A stretch of 64,000 nt of DNA, from NCBI RefSeq assembly GCF_003731765.1, contig NZ_MOAL01000001.1, positions 558,001 through 622,000 of the forward strand, in the 5' to 3' direction. The notes under the pieces are model-generated. The model was not told the DNA's origin. It was given only the letters and a program-made list of their open reading frames with translations, and made no database searches. This DNA is from Pseudomonas chlororaphis. GTDB taxonomy: Bacteria > Pseudomonadota > Gammaproteobacteria > Pseudomonadales > Pseudomonadaceae. Shown piece after piece: positions 25,923 to 34,828 of this stretch. Within the stretch, counting starts at the first letter, position 1. Each line of letters starts with the position of its first letter. Made by a program: the position numbers and the translations under genes.

Positions 25923-26405
25923 ATGGAACCCGGAAACGCCCAGCTGTCGATGACCGTATTGATGACCCCTGACATGGCCAACTTCTCTGGCAATGTCCAC
26001 GGCGGCACCCTGCTCAAGTACCTCGACGAAGTCGCCTACGCCTGTGCCAGCCGCTATGCCGGCCGCTACGTGGTGACCCTGTCGGTGGACCAGGTGATCT
26101 TTCGCGAGCCGATCCATGTCGGCGAACTGGTGACCTTCCTGGCCTCGGTCAACTACACCGGCAACACCTCCATGGAAGTGGGGATCAAGGTCGTCACCGA
26201 GAACATCCGCGAGCGCTCGGTGCGCCACACCAACAGCTGCTTCTTCACCATGGTGGCGGTGGACGACCAGCGCAAACCGGCGGTGGTGCCACAGCTGCAG
26301 CCCCAGACCAGCGAAGACAAGCGCCGCTTCATGCAGGCCCAGCAACGCCGGCAGATCCGCCAGGAGCTGGAAAAGCGCTACCAGGAAATCAAGGGCGACG
26401 CCTAA
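25923..26405 (+). CDS. Hotdog-fold acyl-CoA thioesterase
   Basis: The 160-residue product (start MEPGNAQLSMTVLMTPDMAN) matches YciA/BACH-type thioesterases, with NFSGNVHGGTLLKYLDEVAYACASRYAG, the conserved Asn-x-x-Gly-x-x-x-Gly-Gly motif, and FREPIHVGELVTFLASVNYTG. It hydrolyses acyl-CoA to free acid and CoA in the cytoplasm. A longer frame from 25815 would have an atypical N-terminus. The 290-nt gap upstream (25633-25922), shared with the divergent antiporter, is AT-rich and probably holds both promoters; I see no defined element there. Confidence 0.88.
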   Translation: MEPGNAQLSMTVLMTPDMANFSGNVHGGTLLKYLDEVAYACASRYAGRYVVTLSVDQVIFREPIHVGELVTFLASVNYTGNTSMEVGIKVVTENIRERSVRHTNSCFFTMVAVDDQRKPAVVPQLQPQTSEDKRRFMQAQQRRQIRQELEKRYQEIKGDA

Positions 26406-26526
26406 GGCTCAGCCGCAACGCCTGACATTCGGGGCCAGGGACGGCCTCCTTGCAGCCCAACTGCGCCCCTTTCGCCTCGGCCTTCAGCGCCTCTGGCAGT
26501 GATCTTCGGTCATCTCGATTGGCCAT
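26389..26526 (-). CDS. Candidate short gene (conserved leader copy 2)
   Basis: On the minus strand the ATG at 26526 follows AGGGG at good spacing and encodes 45 residues starting MANRDDRRSLPEALKAEAKG and ending LRLSLRRRP. Its last 17 nt overlap the thioesterase stop on the other strand. The leader, start and first codons repeat those at 1782 (MAKVFDRNSPP): 22 of 24 nt match around the start and TTCGGTCA recurs at the same distance inside. The alternative is a regulatory block upstream of the permease gene at 26654. I know no family for it. Confidence 0.3.
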   Translation of the reverse strand: MANRDDRRSLPEALKAEAKGAQLGCKEAVPGPECQALRLSLRRRP

Positions 26527-26653
26527 TTCGATCCCCTTTTGACCACATAGAGGGTTATCCCCCCGCAGCCCCGCTGCCAGAATCGACGCACCGGCAAAAC
26601 GCACTCCCGAGGCTTGGGAGATTCGAGCAAAACGAACGCGTGAGAACAACAAC

Positions 26654-28045
26654 ATGCCCAGTGCCAGCCAACGCCCGTCCAGCCATCCCTCCTCCCATGA
26701 CTTTACCCACAGCGCCCAAGGTACTGCCCTGCGCCGCATCCTCGGGCTACCGGCCCTGGTGTTTTTCGGCCTGGTGTACATGGTGCCACTCACGGTGTTC
26801 ACCACCTATGGCGTGGTGACCCAGATCACCGGCGGGCGTACGGCCGCTGCTTATGTAGTGACGCTGCTGGCGATGGTGTTTACCGCACTGTCCTACAGCT
26901 TCATGGTCAAGAAATACCCGATTGCCGGCTCGGCCTACTCTTACACCAGCCTGAGTTTCGGCCCGGGAATCGGTTTTCTCGCCGGCTGGTCGCTGCTGCT
27001 GGATTACCTGTTCCTGCCGATGATCAATTACCTGGTGATCGGCCTGTTCCTCAATATCGCCTTTCCCCAGGTGCCGACCTGGGTGTTTATCCTCGCCACC
27101 ATCGGCCTGGTGACGGCGCTGAACATCCGTGGCATCAGCTCGGTGTCGAGCATGAGCAACCTGATCGTCGGCGCGCAGATCGTCTTTGTCCTAGTCTTCG
27201 TGGCCCTAGCGGGCCGGCAGTTGCTGGGGGCGGAACAGGTGGACCTGAGCGCCCCGTGGCTGGGCGATGGCAGCCAGGGCGGCCTGATGCCGCTGATGGC
27301 CGGTGCGGCGGTCCTGTGCCTGTCATTCCTGGGCTTCGACGCGGTCTCGACCCTGGCCGAAGAGGCGCGCGATCCGCGACGCGACATTCCCCGGGCGATT
27401 GTCATGACCACCCTGGGCGCCGGGCTGCTGTTTATCCTCTTGGCCCTGCTCAGCCAGTTGGTGTTTCCCGGCAGCCAGTTCAAGGACCCGGACGCCGCCG
27501 CGGGCGAAGTCATGCTCAAGGCTGGGGGGCACTTCCTGGAGATGCTGTTCACCGCCGCCTATGTGGCCGGCGCTGCGGGCTCGGCCCTGGCGTCCCAGGC
27601 GTCGGTGTCGCGGATTCTGTTCAGCATGGGCCGCGACGGCATCCTGCCACGCCGGGTGTTCGGCACCTTGTCGGCGCGCTTCAAGACGCCGACCACGGCA
27701 ATCGTCCTGGTGTCCCTGGTTTCGCTGCTGGCGATAGTCATCGACCTGACCACCCTGGCCTCGATGATCAGCTTCGGCGCCCTGGTGGCGTTCTCGGTGG
27801 TCAACCTGGCGGTAATCAAGAGTCACCTGGGCAACGGCCAACCCCGCAGCGGCGCCGACCTGCTGCGCTACGGCCTGCTGCCGCTGATCGGCTTTGCCCT
27901 GATTGCCTGGCTCTGGACCAGCCTGTCGGCGCTGACCCTGGGCATCGGCTTCGCCTGGTTCGGCGCCGGCCTGGCCTACCTGGCCTGGCACACCGGCGGT
28001 TTCAAGCGCCGGGCGCCCACGGTGCAGTTCTCCGAACAGCCTTGA
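26654..28045 (+). CDS. APC-family amino-acid or polyamine permease
   Basis: This 463-residue protein has about 12 membrane segments. It starts with a polar Ser/His-rich tail, then RRILGLPALVFFGLVYMVPLTVFTTYGVVTQITGG, and KKYPIAGSAYSYTSLSFGPGIGFLAGW, typical of the PuuP/PlaP branch of APC transporters. The interior has FLGFDAVSTLAEEARDPRRDIPRAIVMT, a strong APC signature. It should import an amino acid or putrescine with protons; substrate is not decidable. It stands alone, with pdxY convergent 19 nt away. The 248-nt upstream gap holds the repeated 40-nt block also found upstream of aphA. Confidence 0.87.
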   Translation: MPSASQRPSSHPSSHDFTHSAQGTALRRILGLPALVFFGLVYMVPLTVFTTYGVVTQITGGRTAAAYVVTLLAMVFTALSYSFMVKKYPIAGSAYSYTSLSFGPGIGFLAGWSLLLDYLFLPMINYLVIGLFLNIAFPQVPTWVFILATIGLVTALNIRGISSVSSMSNLIVGAQIVFVLVFVALAGRQLLGAEQVDLSAPWLGDGSQGGLMPLMAGAAVLCLSFLGFDAVSTLAEEARDPRRDIPRAIVMTTLGAGLLFILLALLSQLVFPGSQFKDPDAAAGEVMLKAGGHFLEMLFTAAYVAGAAGSALASQASVSRILFSMGRDGILPRRVFGTLSARFKTPTTAIVLVSLVSLLAIVIDLTTLASMISFGALVAFSVVNLAVIKSHLGNGQPRSGADLLRYGLLPLIGFALIAWLWTSLSALTLGIGFAWFGAGLAYLAWHTGGFKRRAPTVQFSEQP

Positions 28046-28064
28046 AGGCCACGCACCGTTTGGC

Positions 28065-28937
28065 TTAGAGGCTGATCGGCGTGGCTTCGAATCGCACCCG
28101 GGGATGGGCGATGCGGTCCTGGGCCCGCACCAGTTCCAGCTCGTAGCTGGCGCAGGCCTGGGTTTCCAGCAGCACTTCATGCACTGCGGCGGCAGTGAAC
28201 TCGAAGGCCGCCAGCAGGCTGTCCCCCAACAACACCCGGGCCAGGAACAAACCGGACGTGAGGTCGCCCACGCCCACCGGCTGACGGGGGAACGCCAGCA
28301 GCGGGCGACGCAGGTGCCAACTGCCCTGGGCTGTCACCAGCAACATCTCAAAGCCGTCCGGCAGCTTGCCGGGGTAATCCAGATGCTTGACCAACACCGC
28401 TTTCGGTCCACGGGCCAAGAGCGCGCGGGCCATGGCCAGGCAGTCGAACAGGGATTGCGGTTTGCGTCCGGAAAAGCTGTCCAGTTCCAACTGGTTCGGA
28501 CAGAGGAAATCCGCCATGGCCACGGCCTCGTCGAGGAGGAAGTCACTGACCTCGGACGGCACGCTGCAGCCTTTTTCCGGGTGGCCCATCACCGGGTCAC
28601 AGAGGTACAGGGCCTTGGGGTTGACCGCCTTGATCCGCGCCACGCCGCTGAGAATCGCCCTGCCCTGGGCCGCACTGCCCAGGTAGCCGGACAGAATCGC
28701 GTCGCAATTGCCCAACTCGCCGATCGCGGCAATGCCCTCTACCAACGCGGGAATCTGCTGCGGCGCCAGGACCTCGCCCGTCCACTGCCCATATTGCGTG
28801 TGGTTGGAGAACTGCACGGTGTTCAAAGGCCAGACATTCACCCCGACCCGCTGCATCGGAAACACCGCAGCGCTGTTGCCGGCATGGCCAAAAACCACAT
28901 GGGACTGGATCGCGAGCAGATGAGGCGTACGTTTCAT
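28065..28937 (-). CDS. pdxY: Pyridoxal kinase
   Basis: The ATG at 28937 gives a 290-residue protein starting [30 protein letters not shown], the PdxY signature. Other family features are [36 protein letters not shown] and [19 protein letters not shown], the last holding the catalytic Asp and anion-hole glycines of ribokinase-type kinases. It phosphorylates pyridoxal for PLP salvage. It is convergent with the APC permease and divergent from the DUF3301 gene. Confidence 0.92.
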   Translation of the reverse strand: MKRTPHLLAIQSHVVFGHAGNSAAVFPMQRVGVNVWPLNTVQFSNHTQYGQWTGEVLAPQQIPALVEGIAAIGELGNCDAILSGYLGSAAQGRAILSGVARIKAVNPKALYLCDPVMGHPEKGCSVPSEVSDFLLDEAVAMADFLCPNQLELDSFSGRKPQSLFDCLAMARALLARGPKAVLVKHLDYPGKLPDGFEMLLVTAQGSWHLRRPLLAFPRQPVGVGDLTSGLFLARVLLGDSLLAAFEFTAAAVHEVLLETQACASYELELVRAQDRIAHPRVRFEATPISL

Positions 28938-29054
28938 GCAGAATTTTTCCATAAAACCATTGGAATTCGAGCCGCGCAGTATGCGACTAAACCCATCCTG
29001 TACGACAGACCGGCGCGCCAGTTAAGCTGGTGCCTCTTCGTTGGAGCCTTGTTC

Positions 29055-29447
29055 ATGCTGACCCTTGGAAACATTTTCGTGCTGATGCTATTGGCCACCG
29101 GCGGCGCCTGGCTGTGGCACAACCACGGTTTGCGCGAGCGGGCACTGGAGAGGGTCAAGCAGCACTGCGCCAAGCTGGACATCGAGCTGCTCGATGGCAA
29201 CGTCGCCTTGAAGCGCATCGGCTTCGTCAAGGACGCCAAAGGCCGGCGACGCTTGGCGCGAATCTACAATTTCGAGTTCACGGTGACGGGTGAAACCCGG
29301 CATTCAGGAACCATCACCCAGTTCGGCGCCCACAGTGCGCAGATTGAACTGGCGCCCTACCCCTTCGAAGTGAAAACCCCAGCGCCCAGTGCGCAAGTGA
29401 TTGAGCTGAGCCAGTGGCGCGACGAGCACAACAAGGGCCGGCAGTAA
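29055..29447 (+). CDS. DUF3301 family membrane-anchored protein
   Basis: This 130-residue protein has one N-terminal membrane segment (LTLGNIFVLMLLATGGAWLWH) followed by a soluble domain with LIDELLDGNVALKRIGF-like and RRLARIYNFEFTVTGETRHSGTITQFG segments characteristic of DUF3301. Function is unknown. TTGGAGCC precedes the ATG. A terminator hairpin follows. Confidence 0.8.
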   Translation: MLTLGNIFVLMLLATGGAWLWHNHGLRERALERVKQHCAKLDIELLDGNVALKRIGFVKDAKGRRRLARIYNFEFTVTGETRHSGTITQFGAHSAQIELAPYPFEVKTPAPSAQVIELSQWRDEHNKGRQ

Positions 29448-29450
29448 GGC

Positions 29451-29474
29451 TCGCCCCGCCACGTGCCGGGGCGA
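29451..29474. terminator. Terminator hairpin between convergent genes
   Basis: TCGCCCCG pairs with CGGGGCGA around an 8-nt loop directly after the DUF3301 stop. It can also end the zinc-island operon arriving on the minus strand at 29494. Confidence 0.6.
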
Positions 29475-29493
29475 CCTGACTGAAACACCGCCT

Positions 29494-30456
29494 CTACAAA
29501 CGACAGGCTGCCAGGCCGTCCTGCAAGCGGGCCAGATCCTGGGCCTGGTGGAAAATCAGTTCAAGGCGCGAATCCCGACGCCACTCACTGGGCTGCCAGT
29601 CGATCTCGGCGTTGTCCAGGGCATTGGCCGAACACCAGCCAGTAGCACAATGAACCACCAGTTTGGCCCGCCGCCAGTCCAGGCTGTGCAGCCAGGCGCC
29701 GAGCCGAACGGCATCGAACCGCTGGCTGGGGTGCCAACGCCAGCCCACACTCCAGCCTTGTTCCTGGGCCTGGCTCAGGCAGATCGGCACGCTCGGGTCG
29801 GTCCACACCGCGGGGATCTGCGCCAGGCCTTGGGGCATCTGGAGGTCCGCCATGGCGGTGCTGGCCCGGGCCTGCACACCCGGCAGTCGAGCCAGGGGCA
29901 GTTGCCCTTGCCGGGTCCAGAACAGCGGGCAGTCCGGCAGTTGCCGGGCAATCTGCTGCCGCTGGGGTTCATCCAGCCCTTCATCCTTGTTCAGCACCAG
30001 CAAGCCCGCACTGGCCAACGCCGCTTGCTGGGCCTGAGGCAAGGGCTTGCCCGCCGCCAGGGCCTGGGCGTCCAGTACCAGGAGCGCCGGCTGGAGCGCT
30101 AGCACACCGCGCCAAGGCGCCTCGCCCAATTGCTTGAGCAACTGCCCGGGGTGCCCCAACCCTGAGGGCTCGATCAACAAGCGATCCGGCCGGGCCTTGC
30201 GCAGCAAGCGCCCCAGACCCACTTGAAACGGCGCACCGTTGACGCAGCACAGGCAGCCGCCCGCCACTTCGCCGAGGGCAATGCCGTCGTCGTCACGCGT
30301 CAACAACGCGGCATCCAGGCCGATCTGGCCGAACTCATTGATCAGGATGGCCCAGCGCTCGTCGGCCGGTTTCTGGCGCAACAGGTGCTGGATCAGGCTG
30401 GTCTTACCAGCACCCAAGGGGCCGGCAATCACATGGGTAGGAATGTTCTGCAACAT
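29494..30456 (-). CDS. COG0523 (CobW/ZigA-like) GTPase
   Basis: The ATG at 30456 (MLQNIPTHVIAGPLGAGKTSLIQHLL) gives 320 residues. Visible motifs are Walker A GPLGAGKTS, the metal-binding CxCC in GGCLCC, and the guanine-specificity NKDE in VLNKDEG. COG0523 GTPases deliver metals to client proteins or act under metal shortage. It is the last gene of the minus-strand dksA2 operon, after an 85-nt gap from DUF1826, so it is probably under Zur control. It is the second COG0523 member in the operon; the C-terminal domain is shorter than that of the 403-residue paralogue. Confidence 0.87.
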   Translation of the reverse strand: MLQNIPTHVIAGPLGAGKTSLIQHLLRQKPADERWAILINEFGQIGLDAALLTRDDDGIALGEVAGGCLCCVNGAPFQVGLGRLLRKARPDRLLIEPSGLGHPGQLLKQLGEAPWRGVLALQPALLVLDAQALAAGKPLPQAQQAALASAGLLVLNKDEGLDEPQRQQIARQLPDCPLFWTRQGQLPLARLPGVQARASTAMADLQMPQGLAQIPAVWTDPSVPICLSQAQEQGWSVGWRWHPSQRFDAVRLGAWLHSLDWRRAKLVVHCATGWCSANALDNAEIDWQPSEWRRDSRLELIFHQAQDLARLQDGLAACRL

Positions 30457-30541
30457 GGAGGAAAGGTTTCCACAACGGTGGCCTGTGATCCTACGCGCTT
30501 CACCCAGAGGGTGAAAATCCATGAGGCCGATGGCGCGCCCT

Positions 30542-31246
30542 TCAGCCCAGCCAGTCGAGGGTCAGGATCAAGCGGCGCTCACCCGGCGCCGGTTGCGGCG
30601 AGCGGTGAATCAAACCAAACCCTTCATTGCCGTGCCACTTTTCGCCCTTGAACAACGCCACAGCGCCGCTGGCAATCTGCTGGATCTGCCCCGCGTCCTC
30701 AGGCTCGGCGGCGGCCTGCCCCAACTGACGCCGGTCCATGGCGCCTTCCTTGAGCCACTGGCTGCCGACCCCGGCATAAGTGGTGATCAAGCGCACCGGC
30801 ACATGGTCCACGTGAAAGCGCGGGCACATGGCCTTGTCCAGCACCCGCAAACGCAGGCCCACACGCCGGGCCCCCAGCAGGCAGGCAAACGCACTGACCA
30901 GCCAGGCCACATCGGCGATAAACCCTGCATAACCTTCCAGGTCGCTGAAGCCCGAGGCCAGGCCGCGCAGGTCGGGTTCGGCCTCGTCGTCAGCAATCTC
31001 CAGGGACAGGGATTGCGCCAAGGGCTCGTTCAACGACAGCAGCAACTCGCCAAAGTCCGCAATGTGTGCCGGCAATTGGCGCTGCCAGAGCGCCAGGTTG
31101 ATCTCATCGTCCAGCACCTGGGCCAGCACGGCCGGGGCATCGCCCTGCACATGGCGGCGAACGGTCGTCGGCTCGGTCTGGAGCACCAGCACCCCAGCCG
31201 ATCGAACCGCCGGCAACGGCAGGATGGGTGTATTCAGGGTCAACAT
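30542..31246 (-). CDS. DUF1826 family protein
   Basis: The ATG at 31246 overlaps the stop of the COG0523 gene upstream (ATGA). The 234-residue product ([20 protein letters not shown]) matches DUF1826 proteins, which occur in Zur-controlled clusters beside dksA2 and COG0523 genes. It contains RFHVDHVPVRLITTYAGVGSQWL and PGERRLILTLDWLG, which look like a 2-His/1-Asp-type beta-helix arrangement (H-x-D in VDHV), but an oxygenase function is only a guess. Cytoplasmic; function unknown. Confidence 0.82.
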   Translation of the reverse strand: MLTLNTPILPLPAVRSAGVLVLQTEPTTVRRHVQGDAPAVLAQVLDDEINLALWQRQLPAHIADFGELLLSLNEPLAQSLSLEIADDEAEPDLRGLASGFSDLEGYAGFIADVAWLVSAFACLLGARRVGLRLRVLDKAMCPRFHVDHVPVRLITTYAGVGSQWLKEGAMDRRQLGQAAAEPEDAGQIQQIASGAVALFKGEKWHGNEGFGLIHRSPQPAPGERRLILTLDWLG

Positions 31247-32457
31247 CAGGCCGCCACCCCCTCGTCGTGCCAAGGGCCAAAGGGGTCCGCCAGAAGGCTC
31301 CAGGCTTCGGCACCCAGGGCCATTTCCGCGTCAGTCAGCAGGCAGGCATCCAGCTCGGCGCTGAGCTGCGAGAAGTCGATGTTCTGGCCGATAAACACCA
31401 GTTCTTGACGGCAGTCGCCCGTGGCGGGAAGCCAGTTCTGCATGATCGCCGCGGTACTTTCCGAATCCTGGGGCCAGTGCTGCTTGGGCACAAACCGCCA
31501 CCAGCGCCCGGCAAAACCATGGCGCATCAAGCCGCCAGCCTGGGACCAACTGCCCGCGTCCTGGTGTTTGCTGGCCAGCCAGAAAAAGCCTTTGGAACGC
31601 AGGAGTTTGCCGTTGATCCACGGGCGATCGATAAAGTCGAAAAAGCGCTGCGGATGAAACGGCCGCCGCGCCCGATAGGCAGTGGAGGCGATGCCATATT
31701 CTTCGGTTTCCGGTACATGCTCGCCGCGCAGTTCCTGGAGCCAGCCCGGCGCCTGGGCCGCACGCTCAAAGTCGAAACGCCCGGTGTTGAGGATCCGCTC
31801 CAGTGGCACCTGGCCCATGACCATGGGAATGATCTGCGCCTGGGCGTTGAGACGCTCGAGGATCGCCATCAACTCCCGGCGTTCGTCGCTGCTGATCAGG
31901 TCGATCTTGCTGATCAGGATTACGTCGGCGAACTCGACCTGCTCGATCAGCAGATCGGTGATCGAGCGCTCGTCCTCCTCGCCCAGGGTTTCGCCCCGGG
32001 AGGCCAGGCTTTCGGCTGCCTGGTAATCGAGCAGGAAGTTCATGCCGTCGACCACGGTGACCATGGTGTCGAGACGCGCCACATCGGCCAAGCTCTGGCC
32101 TTGCTCGTCACGAAAGGTGAAGGTTTCCGCCACCGGCAGCGGCTCGGAAATCCCCGTGGACTCGATCAGCAAATAGTCGAAACGCCCGTCCCGGGCCAGC
32201 TTGCCGACTTCTTCCAGCAGGTCTTCGCGCAGCGTGCAGCAAATGCAGCCGTTGCTCATTTCCACCAGCTTCTCTTGCGCGCGATTCAGGCTGACATCGC
32301 GCTGGACTTCGCTGCCATCGATATTGATTTCGCTCATATCGTTGACGATCACCGCCACCCGCAGGTTGTCGCGGTTGCGCAGAACGTAGTTGAGCAAGGT
32401 GCTTTTACCGGCGCCGAGAAAGCCGGACAGCACGGTAACGGGAAGACGGTCGGTCAT
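31246..32457 (-). CDS. COG0523 zinc-related GTPase, ZigA/YjiA-like
   Basis: This 403-residue protein starts [26 protein letters not shown] with a perfect P-loop, followed by the CxCC motif in [13 protein letters not shown], GTPase switch [15 protein letters not shown] and SKIDLIS. The C-terminal domain contains [12 protein letters not shown] and WLASKHQD, standard for COG0523. It probably hands scarce zinc to chosen enzymes. It lies 31 nt after dksA2 and is translationally coupled to DUF1826. The Zur box at 32922 is the likely operator. Confidence 0.9.
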   Translation of the reverse strand: MTDRLPVTVLSGFLGAGKSTLLNYVLRNRDNLRVAVIVNDMSEINIDGSEVQRDVSLNRAQEKLVEMSNGCICCTLREDLLEEVGKLARDGRFDYLLIESTGISEPLPVAETFTFRDEQGQSLADVARLDTMVTVVDGMNFLLDYQAAESLASRGETLGEEDERSITDLLIEQVEFADVILISKIDLISSDERRELMAILERLNAQAQIIPMVMGQVPLERILNTGRFDFERAAQAPGWLQELRGEHVPETEEYGIASTAYRARRPFHPQRFFDFIDRPWINGKLLRSKGFFWLASKHQDAGSWSQAGGLMRHGFAGRWWRFVPKQHWPQDSESTAAIMQNWLPATGDCRQELVFIGQNIDFSQLSAELDACLLTDAEMALGAEAWSLLADPFGPWHDEGVAA

Positions 32458-32488
32458 CGGGGGTTCCTCATCAGGGAAGGTGGCTGGA

Positions 32489-32893
32489 TCAAAACGCTCG
32501 TTGATGGCGTTCGCGCAGCTCTTGGCGTTCTTTGGCTTCGATACACAGGGTGGCGGTGGGGCGCAGCAACAGGCGCTTGAGACCGATGGCTTCACCGGTG
32601 TCGCGGCACCAGCCGTACTCGCCCCGGACCAGGCGTTCGAGGGCCTCGTCGATCTTGTCCAGGAGCTTCTTTTCCCGCTCCAGCAAGCGCAGTTGCCACT
32701 GCCGCTGCTCTTCGGCGCTGCCGATGTCAGCCGGGTCGCTCTGGGGTTCATGCTCACGCAAATCCTCGAACTCGCCGGCGATGCGCGCTTGCAGTTCAGT
32801 GCGCTGGGCCAGCAGCAAATCGCGGAAATAGCCCTGCTGAGCGTCGTTCATGTAGTCCGCTTCGGGTTGGGCGAGCAGCTCTTGTTCAGTCAT
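32489..32893 (-). CDS. dksA2: DksA2, zinc-independent DksA paralogue
   Basis: This 134-residue protein has the DksA coiled-coil (about 20-95, with [22 protein letters not shown]) carrying tip aspartates ([11 protein letters not shown]). The zinc finger is degenerate: the four-cysteine site of DksA is reduced to two, in CRDTGEAIG and ATLCIEAKE, with Thr and Ala in the other positions. P. aeruginosa DksA2 has the same C-T-C-A pattern and replaces DksA at RNA polymerase when zinc is scarce. It is the first gene of the minus-strand operon, 29 nt from the Zur box at 32922. Confidence 0.92.
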   Translation of the reverse strand: MTEQELLAQPEADYMNDAQQGYFRDLLLAQRTELQARIAGEFEDLREHEPQSDPADIGSAEEQRQWQLRLLEREKKLLDKIDEALERLVRGEYGWCRDTGEAIGLKRLLLRPTATLCIEAKERQELRERHQRAF

Positions 32894-32921
32894 GGCGGGT
32901 CACGGATCAGGTTTTATTTTA

Positions 32922-32936
32922 TGTTATATTATAACA
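32922..32936. promoter_or_regulatory. Zur box (dksA2 operon / secreted protein)
   Basis: TGTTATATTATAACA is a perfect palindrome about the central T and matches the Zur consensus core GTTATANTATAAC at every fixed position. It lies between dksA2 (29 nt away) and the divergent gene at 33016 (79 nt away), so it can control both. Confidence 0.9.
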
Positions 32937-33015
32937 ATGCGAATAAGCCAATCCTCTCTTGCCGACCGCGACGAAGGGCGCGATGCTGGCGCCCTCTTGC
33001 CTCCCGAGAACACCG

Positions 33016-33393
33016 ATGCGCCCTGCCCTGAACTACCTGCTGCCCGGGCTCTTGCTGCTGGCCGGACCCGCCGCCGCGCAAATGCCCAGCCTGACGGCCA
33101 CCTGCACCCGCAGCGCCAACCTGCTGGCCTGCGTCGACCCGCTGGGCAACGCCTACAGCGTGGCCACCGCCGGCAGCACCACGTACCTGCGGGGTTTCGA
33201 GGTAATCGGCAAGCGTTACTGGGCACAAACCAACAGCCGCTACGGGCAACTGACGTTTTTCACTGGCCTGGCCTCCGACGGTGAAGCCTGGGTGGGCTAC
33301 AGCCAGCGCATCGGCTGGACCACCCGCAACCGCTTCTCCAGCTCCGGCGGCAGCAGCAGCCAATTCACCTGCAGCCGCATCACCGGCTGCTAA
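33016..33393 (+). CDS. Small secreted cysteine-containing protein
   Basis: The ATG at 33016 gives 125 residues with a signal peptide (MRPALNYLLPGLLLLAGPAAA, cleavage before QMPSL). The mature 104 residues contain four Cys (TATCTRSANLLAC and FTCSRITGC), likely two disulfides, and many Ser, Thr, Tyr and aromatic residues. No domain recognised. It faces dksA2 across the Zur box, so it should be induced by zinc shortage; P. aeruginosa has a hypothetical gene (PA5537) at this spot as I recall. A metal-binding or periplasmic zinc-scavenging role is possible. Confidence 0.75.
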   Translation: MRPALNYLLPGLLLLAGPAAAQMPSLTATCTRSANLLACVDPLGNAYSVATAGSTTYLRGFEVIGKRYWAQTNSRYGQLTFFTGLASDGEAWVGYSQRIGWTTRNRFSSSGGSSSQFTCSRITGC

Positions 33394-33420
33394 GCCCCGT
33401 CACCCCACCAGCCCCCCCAT

Positions 33421-33485
33421 GTAGGAGCTGGCTCGCCAGCGAGAGCGCCCTCAAGCCCAGCCCAAAACCCAAAGCCGGCTCCTAC
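33421..33485. repeat. REP pair
   Basis: GTAGGAGCTGGCTCGCCAGC at 33421 is followed by an inverted half, AGCCGGCTCCTAC, ending at 33485. The element separates the small secreted protein from the convergent amidase gene and overlaps the amidase stop. Confidence 0.75.
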
Positions 33486-34699
33486 GCGAGGCGGTTGTTT
33501 TTTGTGTCCTGGAGCCAGGCCAGGTAACTGTCCGCTGGCGGATTTTTCTGGAAGTAGCGCTGCAGACCGGTAAACAGGCCATCCGCGATTGCCTGTTGAT
33601 GCCGCGCCGTCACCAGCCGCTGGCTGTCGCGAACGTTGGAGATAAACCCGGTTTCCACGAGGATCGACGGCACATCCGGGGACTTGAGCACGGCAAAGCC
33701 AGCCTGTTCCACACGCTTCTGATGCAGGCTGGTAATGCCCGACAGGCTGTCCAGCACGCTGCCACCCAATTGCAGGCTGGAGGCAATGGTGGCGTTCATC
33801 GACATGTCGAGAATCACCCCCGCCAGCATCGGGTCCTTGTCCTTGAGGTTGAGCAGGCGGGTGGCGCCCAGCAGGTCGGCGTCGTTTTCCCGCTGGGCCA
33901 TAAAACGCGCAGTGGCCGAAGTGGCGCCGCCTTCGGACAGGGCAAAGACCGAGGCGCCAGAGGCAGTCAGCCGCGGCGCCGCATCGGCGTGCACGGAAAT
34001 AAACATATCGGCCCTGTGCTTGCGGGCGATCTCCACCCGTTTACGCAAGGGCACAAAGAAGTCGTCGTTGCGCACCAGCTTCACGTCGAAGCCTTTCTCG
34101 CGCTTCAGGCGCTTGGCCAGCAACTGGGCGATGGACAGCACCACGTCTTTCTCCCGCTCGCCACGGGCGCCCACCGCACCCGGGTCCTTGCCACCGTGGC
34201 CGGGATCGACCACCACCATGATGTCGCGCTTGGCATGGGCCTGGCCCTTAGGGGCAACCGATGCGATCACCGGCGCAGCCGCCATTGGCGCCGGTGGCGC
34301 GGCGCGATGGGACAGGTCCAGCACCAGTCGATGGCCCTGGCCATCCTGGGGCGGCAACAAAAAGCTGTTGAGCTGCAGCGGCTCGCTCAGGTCGAGCACG
34401 ATGCGCGTGGCGCCCTGGCCAAAGTGCCCGGAGCGAATCGCCCGGATCGGCGTATTGGCCAGTTCCAGTTGACTGAAGTCGCCGCGCAGTTGGGCGCCGC
34501 TGAGGTCGATGATCAACCGCTCGGGCGCCGTCAGGGTGAAGGTCTTGTAGAGCACCGGGCCGCTCAGGTCGAGGACCAGTCGCAGCTTGTCAGCCGAACG
34601 CCAAAGCCGGGCGTCGCGAATCTGCGTGGCACTGACTCCCAGGGGCAACAACAGGGCCGAGCCGGCCAACAGCAGGTTGAGCAATTGACGTCTGTGCAT
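33482..34699 (-). CDS. amiA: N-acetylmuramoyl-L-alanine amidase, AmiA-type
   Basis: This 405-residue protein starts MHRRQLLNLLLAGSALLLPLGVSA, a signal with paired Arg that may use the Tat pathway. An AMIN domain spans about 25-125, and Amidase_3 spans about 165-385. The zinc site is visible: His and Glu in VVDPGHGGKDPGAVG and EREKDVV, His in FISVHADAA, and the catalytic Glu in ILVETGFIS. It cleaves peptidoglycan stems in the periplasm. It is divergent from folE2 across a Zur box, an arrangement of other pseudomonads, so it is probably a zinc-shortage copy. A second amiB/C is expected elsewhere. Confidence 0.9.
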   Translation of the reverse strand: MHRRQLLNLLLAGSALLLPLGVSATQIRDARLWRSADKLRLVLDLSGPVLYKTFTLTAPERLIIDLSGAQLRGDFSQLELANTPIRAIRSGHFGQGATRIVLDLSEPLQLNSFLLPPQDGQGHRLVLDLSHRAAPPAPMAAAPVIASVAPKGQAHAKRDIMVVVDPGHGGKDPGAVGARGEREKDVVLSIAQLLAKRLKREKGFDVKLVRNDDFFVPLRKRVEIARKHRADMFISVHADAAPRLTASGASVFALSEGGATSATARFMAQRENDADLLGATRLLNLKDKDPMLAGVILDMSMNATIASSLQLGGSVLDSLSGITSLHQKRVEQAGFAVLKSPDVPSILVETGFISNVRDSQRLVTARHQQAIADGLFTGLQRYFQKNPPADSYLAWLQDTKNNRLA

Positions 34700-34782
34700 G
34701 GCATGTACCGCGAATGGAGGGAGCGTCCGTACTCACAAGGGCTGGGCGAAAAACCTTCAGGAAAAGATTCCATCATGTGGAT

Positions 34783-34797
34783 TGTTATAATATAACA
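34783..34797. promoter_or_regulatory. Zur box (amiA / folE2 operon)
   Basis: TGTTATAATATAACA is a perfect palindrome about the central A and fits the Zur core GTTATANTATAAC at all fixed positions. It lies 84 nt upstream of amiA and 32 nt upstream of folE2. Confidence 0.9.
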
Positions 34798-34828
34798 TGT
34801 CGAATTATTTCCAACGATGGACCTGCTC

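Noticed and set aside
33421..33485. Possible CRISPR or phage attachment repeat
   Set aside because: It is a REP pair with short inverted halves of the type seen four more times; no direct repeats with spacers and no integrase.
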